A DNA stretch of 64,000 bases from Raineya sp. (lineage in GTDB: Bacteria; Bacteroidota; Bacteroidia; Cytophagales; Thermonemataceae): contig JALONN010000012.1 in NCBI GenBank assembly GCA_025454915.1, positions 1 to 64,000 on the forward strand. The letters are read 5' to 3'. Positions 50,218-56,908 of the stretch are shown here, one piece after another. The notes beneath the pieces were generated by a model that did no database searches, was not told where the DNA came from, and saw nothing but the letters and a program-made list of their open reading frames with translations. The position numbers were made by a program, and so were the translations under genes. Every line of letters begins with the position of its first letter. Within the stretch, counting starts at the first letter, position 1.

Positions 50218-50592
50218 ATGAGAATTGCAGGAACAGATATCCCTAACAATAAGCGTGGCGAAATCGCTCTTACCTATATCTATGGTATCGGACGTAGTTC
50301 TGCTAAAAAAATCTTGCAACAAGCAGGAATTGATTTAGACAAGAGAGTAGCCAACTGGACAGACGATGATGCTGTAAAAATCCGTAATATCATCGGTGAA
50401 GAATACACTGTAGAGGGTCAACTTCGCTCACAAGTGCAATTGAACATCAAACGCTTGATGGATATTGGTTGCTATAGAGGTCTTAGACACCGTAAAGGTT
50501 TACCTGTAAGAGGTCAGAGTACTAAAAACAACGCTAGAACTCGTAAAGGTAAGCGTAAGACTGTAGCTAATAAAAAGAAAGCGACTAAATAA
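50218..50592 (+). CDS. rpsM: Small subunit ribosomal protein uS13
   Basis: uS13 in the 30S head contacts the P-site tRNA and forms a bridge to the large subunit. The 124-residue protein starts MRIAGTDIPNNKRGEIALTY and has YGIGRSSAKKILQQAGID, LNIKRLMDIGCYRGLRHRKGLPVRGQ in part and NARTRKGKRKTVANKKK at the end. It follows rpmJ by two bases and precedes rpsK by nine. Confidence 0.98.
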   Translation: MRIAGTDIPNNKRGEIALTYIYGIGRSSAKKILQQAGIDLDKRVANWTDDDAVKIRNIIGEEYTVEGQLRSQVQLNIKRLMDIGCYRGLRHRKGLPVRGQSTKNNARTRKGKRKTVANKKKATK

Positions 50593-50601
50593 TCTATAAT
50601 T

Positions 50602-50997
50602 ATGGCAAAGGATACGAAAAAAGAAAAAGTAAAGAAAAGATTAGTGCAGGTTGACCCTGTAGGGCAGGTACACATCAAAGCTTCTTTCAACAACATCATC
50701 ATTACCATCACAAACAACAATGGTCAGGTAATTTCTTGGTCTTCAGCTGGTAAAATGGGCTTTAGAGGTTCTAAGAAAAATACTCCATATGCTGCTCAAG
50801 TAGCTGCTGCTGATTGTGCTAAAAAAGCTCATGATTTGGGACTTCGTAAAGTAGATGTTTATGTAAAAGGACCTGGTTCTGGAAGAGAGTCTGCTATCAG
50901 AACGGTACAAGCTACTGGTATTGATGTAGTAACTATTCAAGATGTTACTCCGCTACCTCACAATGGTTGCCGTCCGCCTAAAAAGAGACGTGTTTAA
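50602..50997 (+). CDS. rpsK: Small subunit ribosomal protein uS11
   Basis: uS11 forms part of the mRNA exit site on the platform. The 131-residue protein shows VHIKASFNNIIITITNNNGQ, SWSSAGKMGFRGSKKNTPYAAQ in part, VDVYVKGPGSGRESAIRTVQ and the end IQDVTPLPHNGCRPPKKRRV. It is canonical throughout. A 127-base gap to rpsD contains a short hairpin at 51077-51092 and no further gene. Confidence 0.98.
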   Translation: MAKDTKKEKVKKRLVQVDPVGQVHIKASFNNIIITITNNNGQVISWSSAGKMGFRGSKKNTPYAAQVAAADCAKKAHDLGLRKVDVYVKGPGSGRESAIRTVQATGIDVVTIQDVTPLPHNGCRPPKKRRV

Positions 50998-51076
50998 TTC
51001 GCAATATATTCTCGTACATAGAAAAGTTTGTGTACTTTGAAAAATTGAGAGTTAAAGATTGTAAGAAACCCAAAGG

Positions 51077-51092
51077 TAGGCTTACAAGCCTA
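51077..51092 (+). promoter_or_regulatory. Small hairpin upstream of rpsD
   Basis: TAGGCT and AGCCTA form a 6-bp stem around TACA in the rpsK-rpsD gap, 33 bases before rpsD. In E. coli S4 represses the alpha operon by binding mRNA; this site might play a similar role, but the fold is much simpler. Confidence 0.35.
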
Positions 51093-51124
51093 ATTCTAAT
51101 TGTTCAACATTAAAAAAATCTACA

Positions 51125-51730
51125 ATGGCAAGATATACCGGTCCTAAAGCGAAAATAGGACGTAAATTCGGAGAGGCTATTTTGGGAGCAAATAAATACG
51201 TTCAGAAAAAGAACTATGCCCCTGGAATGCATGGAAGAGGAAAGAAAAGAAAGCAGTCTGAGTACGCTGTACAGTTAGCTGCTAAACAAAAAGCAAAATA
51301 TACTTATGGAGTGTTAGAAAAGCAATTTGCTCGTATATTCCATATCGCTAGTATCAAAGATGGCATTACTGGTGAAAACTTATTGAAATTCTTAGAGGCT
51401 CGTTTGGACAACACTGTATACCGTTTAGGTATTGCACCAAGCCGTAGAGGAGCTCGCCAATTAGTTTCTCATAAGCATATCACTGTAAATGGTGAAATTG
51501 TAAATATTCCTTCTTACCAATTAAAACCTGGTGATATTGTAGGAGTACGTGAGAAATCTAAATCTTTAGAAGCAATTACTACCAGCTTAGCATCTCGTGC
51601 GAATAACCGTTTCAACTGGTTAGAGTGGGATAAAAATTTAATGACTGGAAAGTTTGTTTCTTATCCTGAAAGAGATCAAATTCCTGAAAATATACAAGAG
51701 CAACTCATTGTCGAATTGTACTCTAAATAA
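51125..51730 (+). CDS. rpsD: Small subunit ribosomal protein uS4, zinc-free form
   Basis: uS4 starts assembly of the 16S rRNA 5' domain and guards decoding accuracy. The 201-residue protein begins MARYTGPKAKIGRKFGEAIL, lacks the N-terminal zinc cysteines seen in many species, and carries the S4 domain RLDNTVYRLGIAPSRRGARQ with HKHITVNGEIVNIPSYQLKPGD in part. It ends PENIQEQLIVELYSK. A strong inverted repeat separates it from rpoA. Confidence 0.98.
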   Translation: MARYTGPKAKIGRKFGEAILGANKYVQKKNYAPGMHGRGKKRKQSEYAVQLAAKQKAKYTYGVLEKQFARIFHIASIKDGITGENLLKFLEARLDNTVYRLGIAPSRRGARQLVSHKHITVNGEIVNIPSYQLKPGDIVGVREKSKSLEAITTSLASRANNRFNWLEWDKNLMTGKFVSYPERDQIPENIQEQLIVELYSK

Positions 51731-51737
51731 TCCATGA

Positions 51738-51768
51738 AAAACTTGCTAGTGAGTAGCTAGCAAGTTTT
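51738..51768 (+). promoter_or_regulatory. Strong hairpin between rpsD and rpoA
   Basis: AAAACTTGCTAG and CTAGCAAGTTTT form a perfect 12-bp stem with a seven-base loop. The four T residues belong to the stem and no further T-run follows, so read-through into rpoA is likely; it may tune rpoA expression or stabilise the upstream mRNA end. Confidence 0.65.
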
Positions 51769-51801
51769 ATTGGCTGTTCAACCTAAAAAAACTGTAAATA
51801 T

Positions 51802-52791
51802 ATGTCAATCTTAGCGTTTCAGATGCCCAATAAGGTGGTAATGGAAAAAGCCGACGATTTTCACGGCTTATTTGAATTTAAACCGCTTGAAAAAGGATAT
51901 GGTATTACAATAGGAAATGCTTTAAGAAGAGTGTTACGTTCTTCGTTAGAGGGCTATGCTATTACGGCAGTAAGAATACAAGGCGTTTTACATGAGTTTT
52001 CTACTATACCTGGTGTTGTTCAAGATGTTACAGAAATCATCTTGAATCTGAAAAAAGTTCGTTTTAAGAGAGTTGGAGAGGTTGCTGAAAACAAAATTAG
52101 CCTTCAACTTAAAAATAAAGAAGTATTCACGGCTGGTGATATCAATAAATTTACAAGTGCTTACCAAATTTTAAATCCTGATTTAGTGATTTGTAATCTG
52201 GATAAGTCAGTTACTTTGGAAATGGAATTGATTATCGAGAAAGGACGTGGGTATGTTCCTGCTGAAGAGCATAAAATCCCTGACCAAACACTTAATTTTA
52301 TTGCTATTGACTCTATCTTTACGCCTATTAAAAACGTAAGATACGCTATAGAAAATACAAGGGTTGAACAAAAAACGGACTACGAGAAGCTCATTATCGA
52401 AATAGAAACTGATGGCTCTATCCACCCAGAAGATGCTTTGAAGGGAGCTGCTCAAATTCTTATCCAACACTTTATGTTATTCTCTGATCAAACAATGACT
52501 TTCGAGTCTGTTCAGAAAGAGGAAAGCGTAACAGTAGATGAAGAAATTTTACGTATGCGTAAGCTACTTAAAACTTCTTTGGCAGACCTAGACCTTTCAG
52601 TACGTGCTTACAACTGCTTGAAATCTGCTGATATTAAAACACTTGGTGATTTAGTTCAGTTAGAAATTGCAGATATGATGAAGTTCAGAAACTTTGGTAA
52701 AAAATCGTTAACTGAGCTTGAGCAACTTGTTGCTGAAAAAGGCTTACACTTCGGAATGGAAGTAGCAAAATATAAATTAGACGAAGAATAA
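51802..52791 (+). CDS. rpoA: DNA-directed RNA polymerase subunit alpha
   Basis: The alpha subunit dimer nucleates RNA polymerase assembly. The 329-residue protein has the N-terminal domain with FKPLEKGYGITIGNALRRVLRSSLEGYAI in part and the typical IPGVVQDVTEIILNLKKV. A linker follows, and the C-terminal domain (about residues 255-325) carries the DNA-binding helix-hairpin-helix in FGKKSLTELEQLVAEKGLHFG in part. It lies between two intergenic hairpins, as the only non-ribosomal gene of this block. Confidence 0.98.
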   Translation: MSILAFQMPNKVVMEKADDFHGLFEFKPLEKGYGITIGNALRRVLRSSLEGYAITAVRIQGVLHEFSTIPGVVQDVTEIILNLKKVRFKRVGEVAENKISLQLKNKEVFTAGDINKFTSAYQILNPDLVICNLDKSVTLEMELIIEKGRGYVPAEEHKIPDQTLNFIAIDSIFTPIKNVRYAIENTRVEQKTDYEKLIIEIETDGSIHPEDALKGAAQILIQHFMLFSDQTMTFESVQKEESVTVDEEILRMRKLLKTSLADLDLSVRAYNCLKSADIKTLGDLVQLEIADMMKFRNFGKKSLTELEQLVAEKGLHFGMEVAKYKLDEE

Positions 52792-52800
52792 TCTTAATTT

Positions 52801-52845
52801 ATCTAAGGTCTTGAAAGCTTGGAAATAAAGAAGAGAACCTTAGAT
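52801..52845 (+). promoter_or_regulatory. Hairpin between rpoA and rplQ
   Basis: ATCTAAGGT and ACCTTAGAT form a perfect 9-bp stem around a 27-base loop in the 83-base gap. No T-run follows. The role is unknown. Confidence 0.5.
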
Positions 52846-52874
52846 GGCACAAAACCTTTTAAAGACTCACGACC

Positions 52875-53372
52875 ATGAGACACGGAGATAAAGTAAAAAA
52901 TCTTAACAGAACAGCCTCGCATCGTAAAGCAATGCTTTCTAATATGGCTAGTTCTTTGATATTAAATAAACGCATAGAAACTACACTTACAAAAGCAAAA
53001 GCTTTGAGAGTATATGTAGAGCCTTTGATTACAAGAGCTAAAGAAGGAAATAACACAACTTCTTTGGAATCTATGCACAACAGAAGAACAGTATTTTCTT
53101 ATTTGATGAATAAAGAAGCTGTAAAAGAATTGTTCTCTACAGTAGCTGATAAAGTAGGTAGCCGTCCAGGTGGTTACACTCGTATCATCAAATTAGGTAC
53201 TCGTCAAGGGGATGCTGCTGAAGTAGCTATTATTGAGCTTGTTGACTTCAACGAAACATTCGTAAAAGAAGGTAAGAAAACAGCTGCTAAGAAAACTCGT
53301 AGAAGAGGTAAAGGTAAAGGTACTGAAACTACTGAGACTTCAGAATCTTCGACAATCGAAACAAAAGAATAA
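52875..53372 (+). CDS. rplQ: Large subunit ribosomal protein bL17
   Basis: bL17 lies near the tunnel exit. The first 120 residues are canonical: MRHGDKVKNLNRTASHRKAM, LILNKRIETTLTKAKALRVYVEPLI in part, and PGGYTRIIKLGTRQGDAAEVA. A C-terminal tail of about 45 residues is first Lys/Arg-rich (KTAAKKTRRRGKGKG) and then Thr/Ser/Glu-rich (TETTETSESSTIETKE), longer than in E. coli, which has 127 residues in total. It closes the superoperon and is followed by a strong terminator. Confidence 0.97.
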   Translation: MRHGDKVKNLNRTASHRKAMLSNMASSLILNKRIETTLTKAKALRVYVEPLITRAKEGNNTTSLESMHNRRTVFSYLMNKEAVKELFSTVADKVGSRPGGYTRIIKLGTRQGDAAEVAIIELVDFNETFVKEGKKTAAKKTRRRGKGKGTETTETSESSTIETKE

Positions 53373-53374
53373 TG

Positions 53375-53404
53375 AAAAGCCCGATTCAATCGGGCTTTTT
53401 GTTT
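53375..53404 (+). terminator. Terminator of the ribosomal superoperon
   Basis: AAAAGCCCGAT and ATCGGGCTTTT form an 11-bp stem around TCA, followed by a T-run. It ends the rpsH-to-rplQ block. Confidence 0.92.
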
Positions 53405-53430
53405 ATTACACTTCTTAAAAGAAATACTTT

Positions 53431-54060
53431 ATGGGAGTATATGCTTGTTTATATGTATTTGATGATAAAATTTTGTATGAAGAGGTAAAGCCTTTATTAC
53501 AAAATGCAAATTATAAACAATTGTTAAATCAATACATTGATAAAAATTTGCCTAATAAAACCATACAAGCAGAAACTATTTGGCAGAGTAGTTTGCTTTT
53601 GGATGATGAATTTAAAAATCTTCAGAATAATCAAAATATATCTAAAAATGTAGACTATGAGTTACTTTGCTCATTGTTTGAACATTTAATTGTTTCTAAA
53701 TGTTTGTTAAGAGAGCCAGTATTTAGAATAAGTAAGTATTCATTAAAAAATAGTTTTATTGATAAGGCAAAAGAGTTTGACTGGCAACAAAATTCTTTCG
53801 CATTTGAAATGCTAAAAAAATTGGATGGACCTATATTCTGGACACATAGCTCTGGCGGTTATCATGAAGGTATCAGGGGGTGGATAGACCATGAAGAAGC
53901 AGCTCTGATGCTGGAAGATTTAAATAATGTAACATTCAATCCAGAATATCAAAAATATTATGAAGATGAAGAAAAAGCCTTAAGAGAATTTTTAGAATAT
54001 GCTGTAAATTTGAATAAAGGAATTCTAAATGGAGGCGATTTGCATTTTGATAAAAAGTAA
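53431..54060 (+). CDS. Hypothetical cytoplasmic protein
   Basis: The 209-residue product has no signal peptide, membrane segment or known motif. Its composition is rich in Leu, Asn, Lys, Glu and aromatic residues. The segment FWTHSSGGYHEGIRGWIDHE near residue 140 is the most distinctive part, and the C-terminus (EDEEKALREFLEYAVNLNKG) is an acidic helix. I do not recognise the family. The gene lies alone between the superoperon terminator and a terminator-promoter unit that precedes pyrG, so it forms its own small transcription unit, probably with a promoter in or near the rplQ 3' region. Confidence 0.65.
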   Translation: MGVYACLYVFDDKILYEEVKPLLQNANYKQLLNQYIDKNLPNKTIQAETIWQSSLLLDDEFKNLQNNQNISKNVDYELLCSLFEHLIVSKCLLREPVFRISKYSLKNSFIDKAKEFDWQQNSFAFEMLKKLDGPIFWTHSSGGYHEGIRGWIDHEEAALMLEDLNNVTFNPEYQKYYEDEEKALREFLEYAVNLNKGILNGGDLHFDKK

Positions 54061-54077
54061 TAAATAAAAGTTTTTTT

Positions 54078-54107
54078 AATAGTATTTGAATCAAATGCTA
54101 TTTTTTT
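54078..54107 (+). terminator. Terminator overlapping the pyrG promoter
   Basis: AATAGTATTTGA pairs with TCAAATGCTATT (one G-T wobble) and is followed by seven T residues. It lies 18 bases after the hypothetical gene. Its left arm carries the TTTG that acts as minus-33 element for pyrG. Confidence 0.8.
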
Positions 54108-54118
54108 ATCTAACTTTG
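54085..54118 (+). promoter_or_regulatory. Promoter of pyrG
   Basis: TTTG at 54085-54088 and TAACTTTG at 54111-54118 are 22 bases apart. The start codon is only 26 bases after the minus-7 box, so the leader is very short. Confidence 0.75.
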
Positions 54119-54122
54119 TATC

Positions 54123-54147
54123 CCATAATGATTTTAACACATTATGG
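54123..54147 (+). promoter_or_regulatory. Leader hairpin that includes the pyrG start codon
   Basis: CCATAATG (54123-54130) pairs with CATTATGG (54140-54147) around a nine-base loop. The ATG of pyrG at 54144-54146 lies inside the right arm, so the folded leader should hinder ribosome access. Confidence 0.6.
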
Positions 54148-55760
54148 CACAAGCAAAACATATTTTTGTAACTGGAGGAGTAACTTCCTCATTAGGTAAA
54201 GGTATTATCGCATCATCTTTAGCGACTCTTCTTCAAGCCAGAGGCTTTTCTGTAACCATTCAAAAGTTTGACCCTTATATCAACATTGATCCAGGAACGC
54301 TGAATCCTTACGAGCATGGTGAATGTTATGTAACAGATGATGGGGCTGAAACAGATTTGGATTTAGGACATTATGAACGCTTCCTGAATGTTGCTACATC
54401 TCAAGCCAATAATGTTACTACAGGTAAAATTTACTATAATGTAATTACCAAAGAACGCCAAGGAGCTTATTTAGGAAAAACAGTTCAGGTAATTCCACAC
54501 ATTACAGACGAAATCAAAAGAAACTTTCTCCTTTTAGACGATACAGGTAAGTATGATATTATCATCACAGAGATAGGTGGTTGTGTAGGAGATATAGAAT
54601 CATTGCCTTTTATTGAGGCTCTCAGACAGCTACGTTGGGAATTGGGTGGAAATGATGTAATTGTAATTCATCTTACGCTTGTTCCTTACTTGGCTGCTGC
54701 TGGTGAACTAAAAACAAAACCTACTCAGCACTCTGTAAAAGCTCTTTCAGAGTCTGGGGTACAGCCTGATATTATCATTTGTCGTTCTGAAAAGCCTATT
54801 CCTATGGAAATCAGAAAGAAAGTGGCTTTATTTACAGGGGTTAATGTCAATTCTGTTATTGAGGCTTTAGACGCAGAAACAATCTATGATGTACCTCTTC
54901 TGATGAGAAAGGAAAAACTTGATGAAAGAGTACTTGCTAAACTTCGTTATCCTTATAAGAAAGAGCCTAATATAGACGCTTGGAAAGAATTCTTAGGAAA
55001 ACTTAAAAATCCAACAGACTCTGTAGAAATTGGTTTGGTTGGGAAATATGTAGAATTACATGATGCTTATAAATCTATTGCTGAGGCTTTTGTACATGCT
55101 GGAGCATATAACGAATGTAAAGTACGCCTACATTGGATACATTCTGAAAAAATTAATGATGAGAATGTAGAAAGTATTTTGGGTAAACTGGATGGGATTT
55201 TAGTAGCTCCAGGTTTTGGAGAAAGAGGTATTGAAGGGAAAATATCGGCTGTTCGTTTTGCCAGAGAACATCAAATACCTTTCTTTGGAATTTGTCTGGG
55301 TATGCAGTGTGCTGTTATTGAGTTTACAAGAAATGTACTTGGTCTTTCAGAAGCTCATTCTACTGAAATGAATCCAGATACACAAGTACCTATCATTGAT
55401 ATGATGGAAGAGCAGAAGAAAGTAACAATGAAGGGAGGTACAATGCGTTTGGGAGCATATCCATGCAAACTCAAAAAAGGTTCTAAGGTACAACAAGCCT
55501 ATGGAAAAAGCCAGATTAGTGAACGACACAGACATCGATATGAGTTCAATAACAAATATTTGGAAGAGATAGAAAAAGCAGGAATGATAGCCAGTGGTTT
55601 GAACCCTGATACAGAACTTGTAGAAGTAGTGGAACTTGTAGATCATCCTTGGTTTGTGGGTGTACAATATCACCCAGAACTTAAAAGTACAGTAATGAAT
55701 CCGCATCCATTATTTGTACGTTTTGTGAAAGCAGCACAAGAATGTAAAGAGAAAAAATAA
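54144..55760 (+). CDS. pyrG: CTP synthase
   Basis: PyrG aminates UTP to CTP with glutamine. The 538-residue protein has the synthetase domain, with the P-loop FVTGGVTSSLGKGIIASSLA and the aspartate cluster DGAETDLDLGHYERF, and the C-terminal class I glutaminase domain with the nucleophile in FFGICLGMQCAVIEF and the His-Glu pair in VGVQYHPELKS. Length and order are standard. It is transcribed from its own promoter, and its start codon is within a predicted leader hairpin. A bidirectional terminator follows. Confidence 0.98.
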   Translation: MAQAKHIFVTGGVTSSLGKGIIASSLATLLQARGFSVTIQKFDPYINIDPGTLNPYEHGECYVTDDGAETDLDLGHYERFLNVATSQANNVTTGKIYYNVITKERQGAYLGKTVQVIPHITDEIKRNFLLLDDTGKYDIIITEIGGCVGDIESLPFIEALRQLRWELGGNDVIVIHLTLVPYLAAAGELKTKPTQHSVKALSESGVQPDIIICRSEKPIPMEIRKKVALFTGVNVNSVIEALDAETIYDVPLLMRKEKLDERVLAKLRYPYKKEPNIDAWKEFLGKLKNPTDSVEIGLVGKYVELHDAYKSIAEAFVHAGAYNECKVRLHWIHSEKINDENVESILGKLDGILVAPGFGERGIEGKISAVRFAREHQIPFFGICLGMQCAVIEFTRNVLGLSEAHSTEMNPDTQVPIIDMMEEQKKVTMKGGTMRLGAYPCKLKKGSKVQQAYGKSQISERHRHRYEFNNKYLEEIEKAGMIASGLNPDTELVEVVELVDHPWFVGVQYHPELKSTVMNPHPLFVRFVKAAQECKEKK

Positions 55761-55796
55761 AATAAAAGCCCTAATTCCTTAGGGCTTTTATTTTTT
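55761..55796. terminator. Bidirectional terminator after pyrG
   Basis: AATAAAAGCCCTAA and TTAGGGCTTTTATT form a 14-bp perfect stem around TTCC, followed by T residues on the right and A residues on the left. It serves pyrG and the convergent acetyltransferase gene. Confidence 0.9.
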
Positions 55797-56292
55797 ATGA
55801 AAGAGTTTTTACAATTTTTGCAGGATTGCCAACGACTACTGCATTGTCAGGAACATCTTTGGTAACAACAGCTCCAGCTCCTACCATAGCATTATTACCT
55901 ATCCGAATTCCTCCAAGAATAGTAGCTCCTGTACCAATAGAAGCATGATTGCCAATAACTGTTTCTACCATTGTCCAATCACTTTCTGTTTGTAATGTAC
56001 CATCTGGGTTAGCAGCTTTGGGATACATATCGTTGATAAAACTCACATTATGTCCTACAAATACACCATTACCAATAGTTACACCCTCACAAATGAAAGT
56101 ATGAGAAGAAATTTTGCAATTTTCTCCAATTACAACACCTTTTTGTATTTCGACAAAAGAGCCAATTTTAGAATTATCTCCAATCTGACAACCATAAAGG
56201 TTTACAAATTTGAAAATCTTAACATTTTCGCCAACTTTTACATTATTAATAGATTGGCGTTCATTTTCTACATTCAGGATTTGAAAACTCAT
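55795..56292 (-). CDS. Hexapeptide-repeat sugar N-acetyltransferase (WlbB/WbpD-like)
   Basis: The 165-residue protein is a left-handed beta-helix built from hexapeptide repeats ([LIV]-G-x-x-x-x), visible from GENVKIFKFVNLYGCQIG to IGNNAMVGAGAVVTKDVP. The insertion FVGHNVSFINDMYPKAANPD and the ending NAVVVGNPAKIVKTL resemble WlbB and WbpD, which acetylate UDP-amino sugar acids for O-antigen synthesis. The exact sugar is uncertain, and no sugar-nucleotide genes are adjacent. It converges on pyrG across a shared terminator and lies downstream of the ATPase/TOPRIM-like pair, 28 bases from it. Confidence 0.85.
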   Translation of the reverse strand: MSFQILNVENERQSINNVKVGENVKIFKFVNLYGCQIGDNSKIGSFVEIQKGVVIGENCKISSHTFICEGVTIGNGVFVGHNVSFINDMYPKAANPDGTLQTESDWTMVETVIGNHASIGTGATILGGIRIGNNAMVGAGAVVTKDVPDNAVVVGNPAKIVKTLS

Positions 56293-56320
56293 AAATATTG
56301 AATTAATATAAATTGAATTA

Positions 56321-56908
56321 TTATTTTTCTTTTATAAAGGATAAAATTTCATAGTAAAAGTTTTTAAAACTTTTTGACTTTTTTGCTATAATAGCAAAAT
56401 CTATACTTTGAATAATCTTTTTCGCTATTTTCTCACAATTATCACGAGCCTTTCCTTTGTCTCCATAAAACCACTTTTTTACATCATCTTTTGTTTTTGC
56501 TTCAAGACTATTAGCAGTATACTTTTGGTTCTCATATAAAAGCCAATAATCAAATGCCTGAACAGCCACAAATACAATAGGAAAAACCTCAATAAGAGAT
56601 TTTTTTATAGTATTTGTTAAGTTTTCTTTTTCTTCAATATATAAATCTCCTGAATGGTCAAATATTTCTAAATCTACTCCTACAATAAATAAATCGCTTT
56701 TTTGAAGTGACGCCATCTTTGCATAACGGTCTGCTTTATTGAGAACTTTATCTTTTCCCTCAGCATTAGCTTTTAAGGAACCATTATTCTTAATAAAAAT
56801 AATATCATTCTCTTTTCCTATTTTCTCCAACATCAAAGGTATAAAACACTCTTCAATAATACCCTCTACTAAAAAAGTGTATTTAACTGTTTTCATTTGG
56901 TACACCAT
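56321..56908 (-). CDS. TOPRIM-like protein paired with an AAA ATPase
   Basis: The 195-residue protein begins with a strand and an acidic residue in YTFLVEGIIEECFIPLML (E15) and later has a strand with acidic residues, LFIVGVDLEIFD (D79, E81), which is the E...DxD layout of a small TOPRIM domain. FVAVQAFDYWLLYENQ (about 113-126) resembles the aFExWLL stretch of RloB/DUF4276-type proteins that accompany ABC-type ATPases. It overlaps the upstream ATPase gene by 26 bases, or 14 if the ATG at 56896 is used. I infer a nuclease-like effector, but no nuclease activity can be shown. Confidence 0.65.
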   Translation of the reverse strand: MVYQMKTVKYTFLVEGIIEECFIPLMLEKIGKENDIIFIKNNGSLKANAEGKDKVLNKADRYAKMASLQKSDLFIVGVDLEIFDHSGDLYIEEKENLTNTIKKSLIEVFPIVFVAVQAFDYWLLYENQKYTANSLEAKTKDDVKKWFYGDKGKARDNCEKIAKKIIQSIDFAIIAKKSKSFKNFYYEILSFIKEK

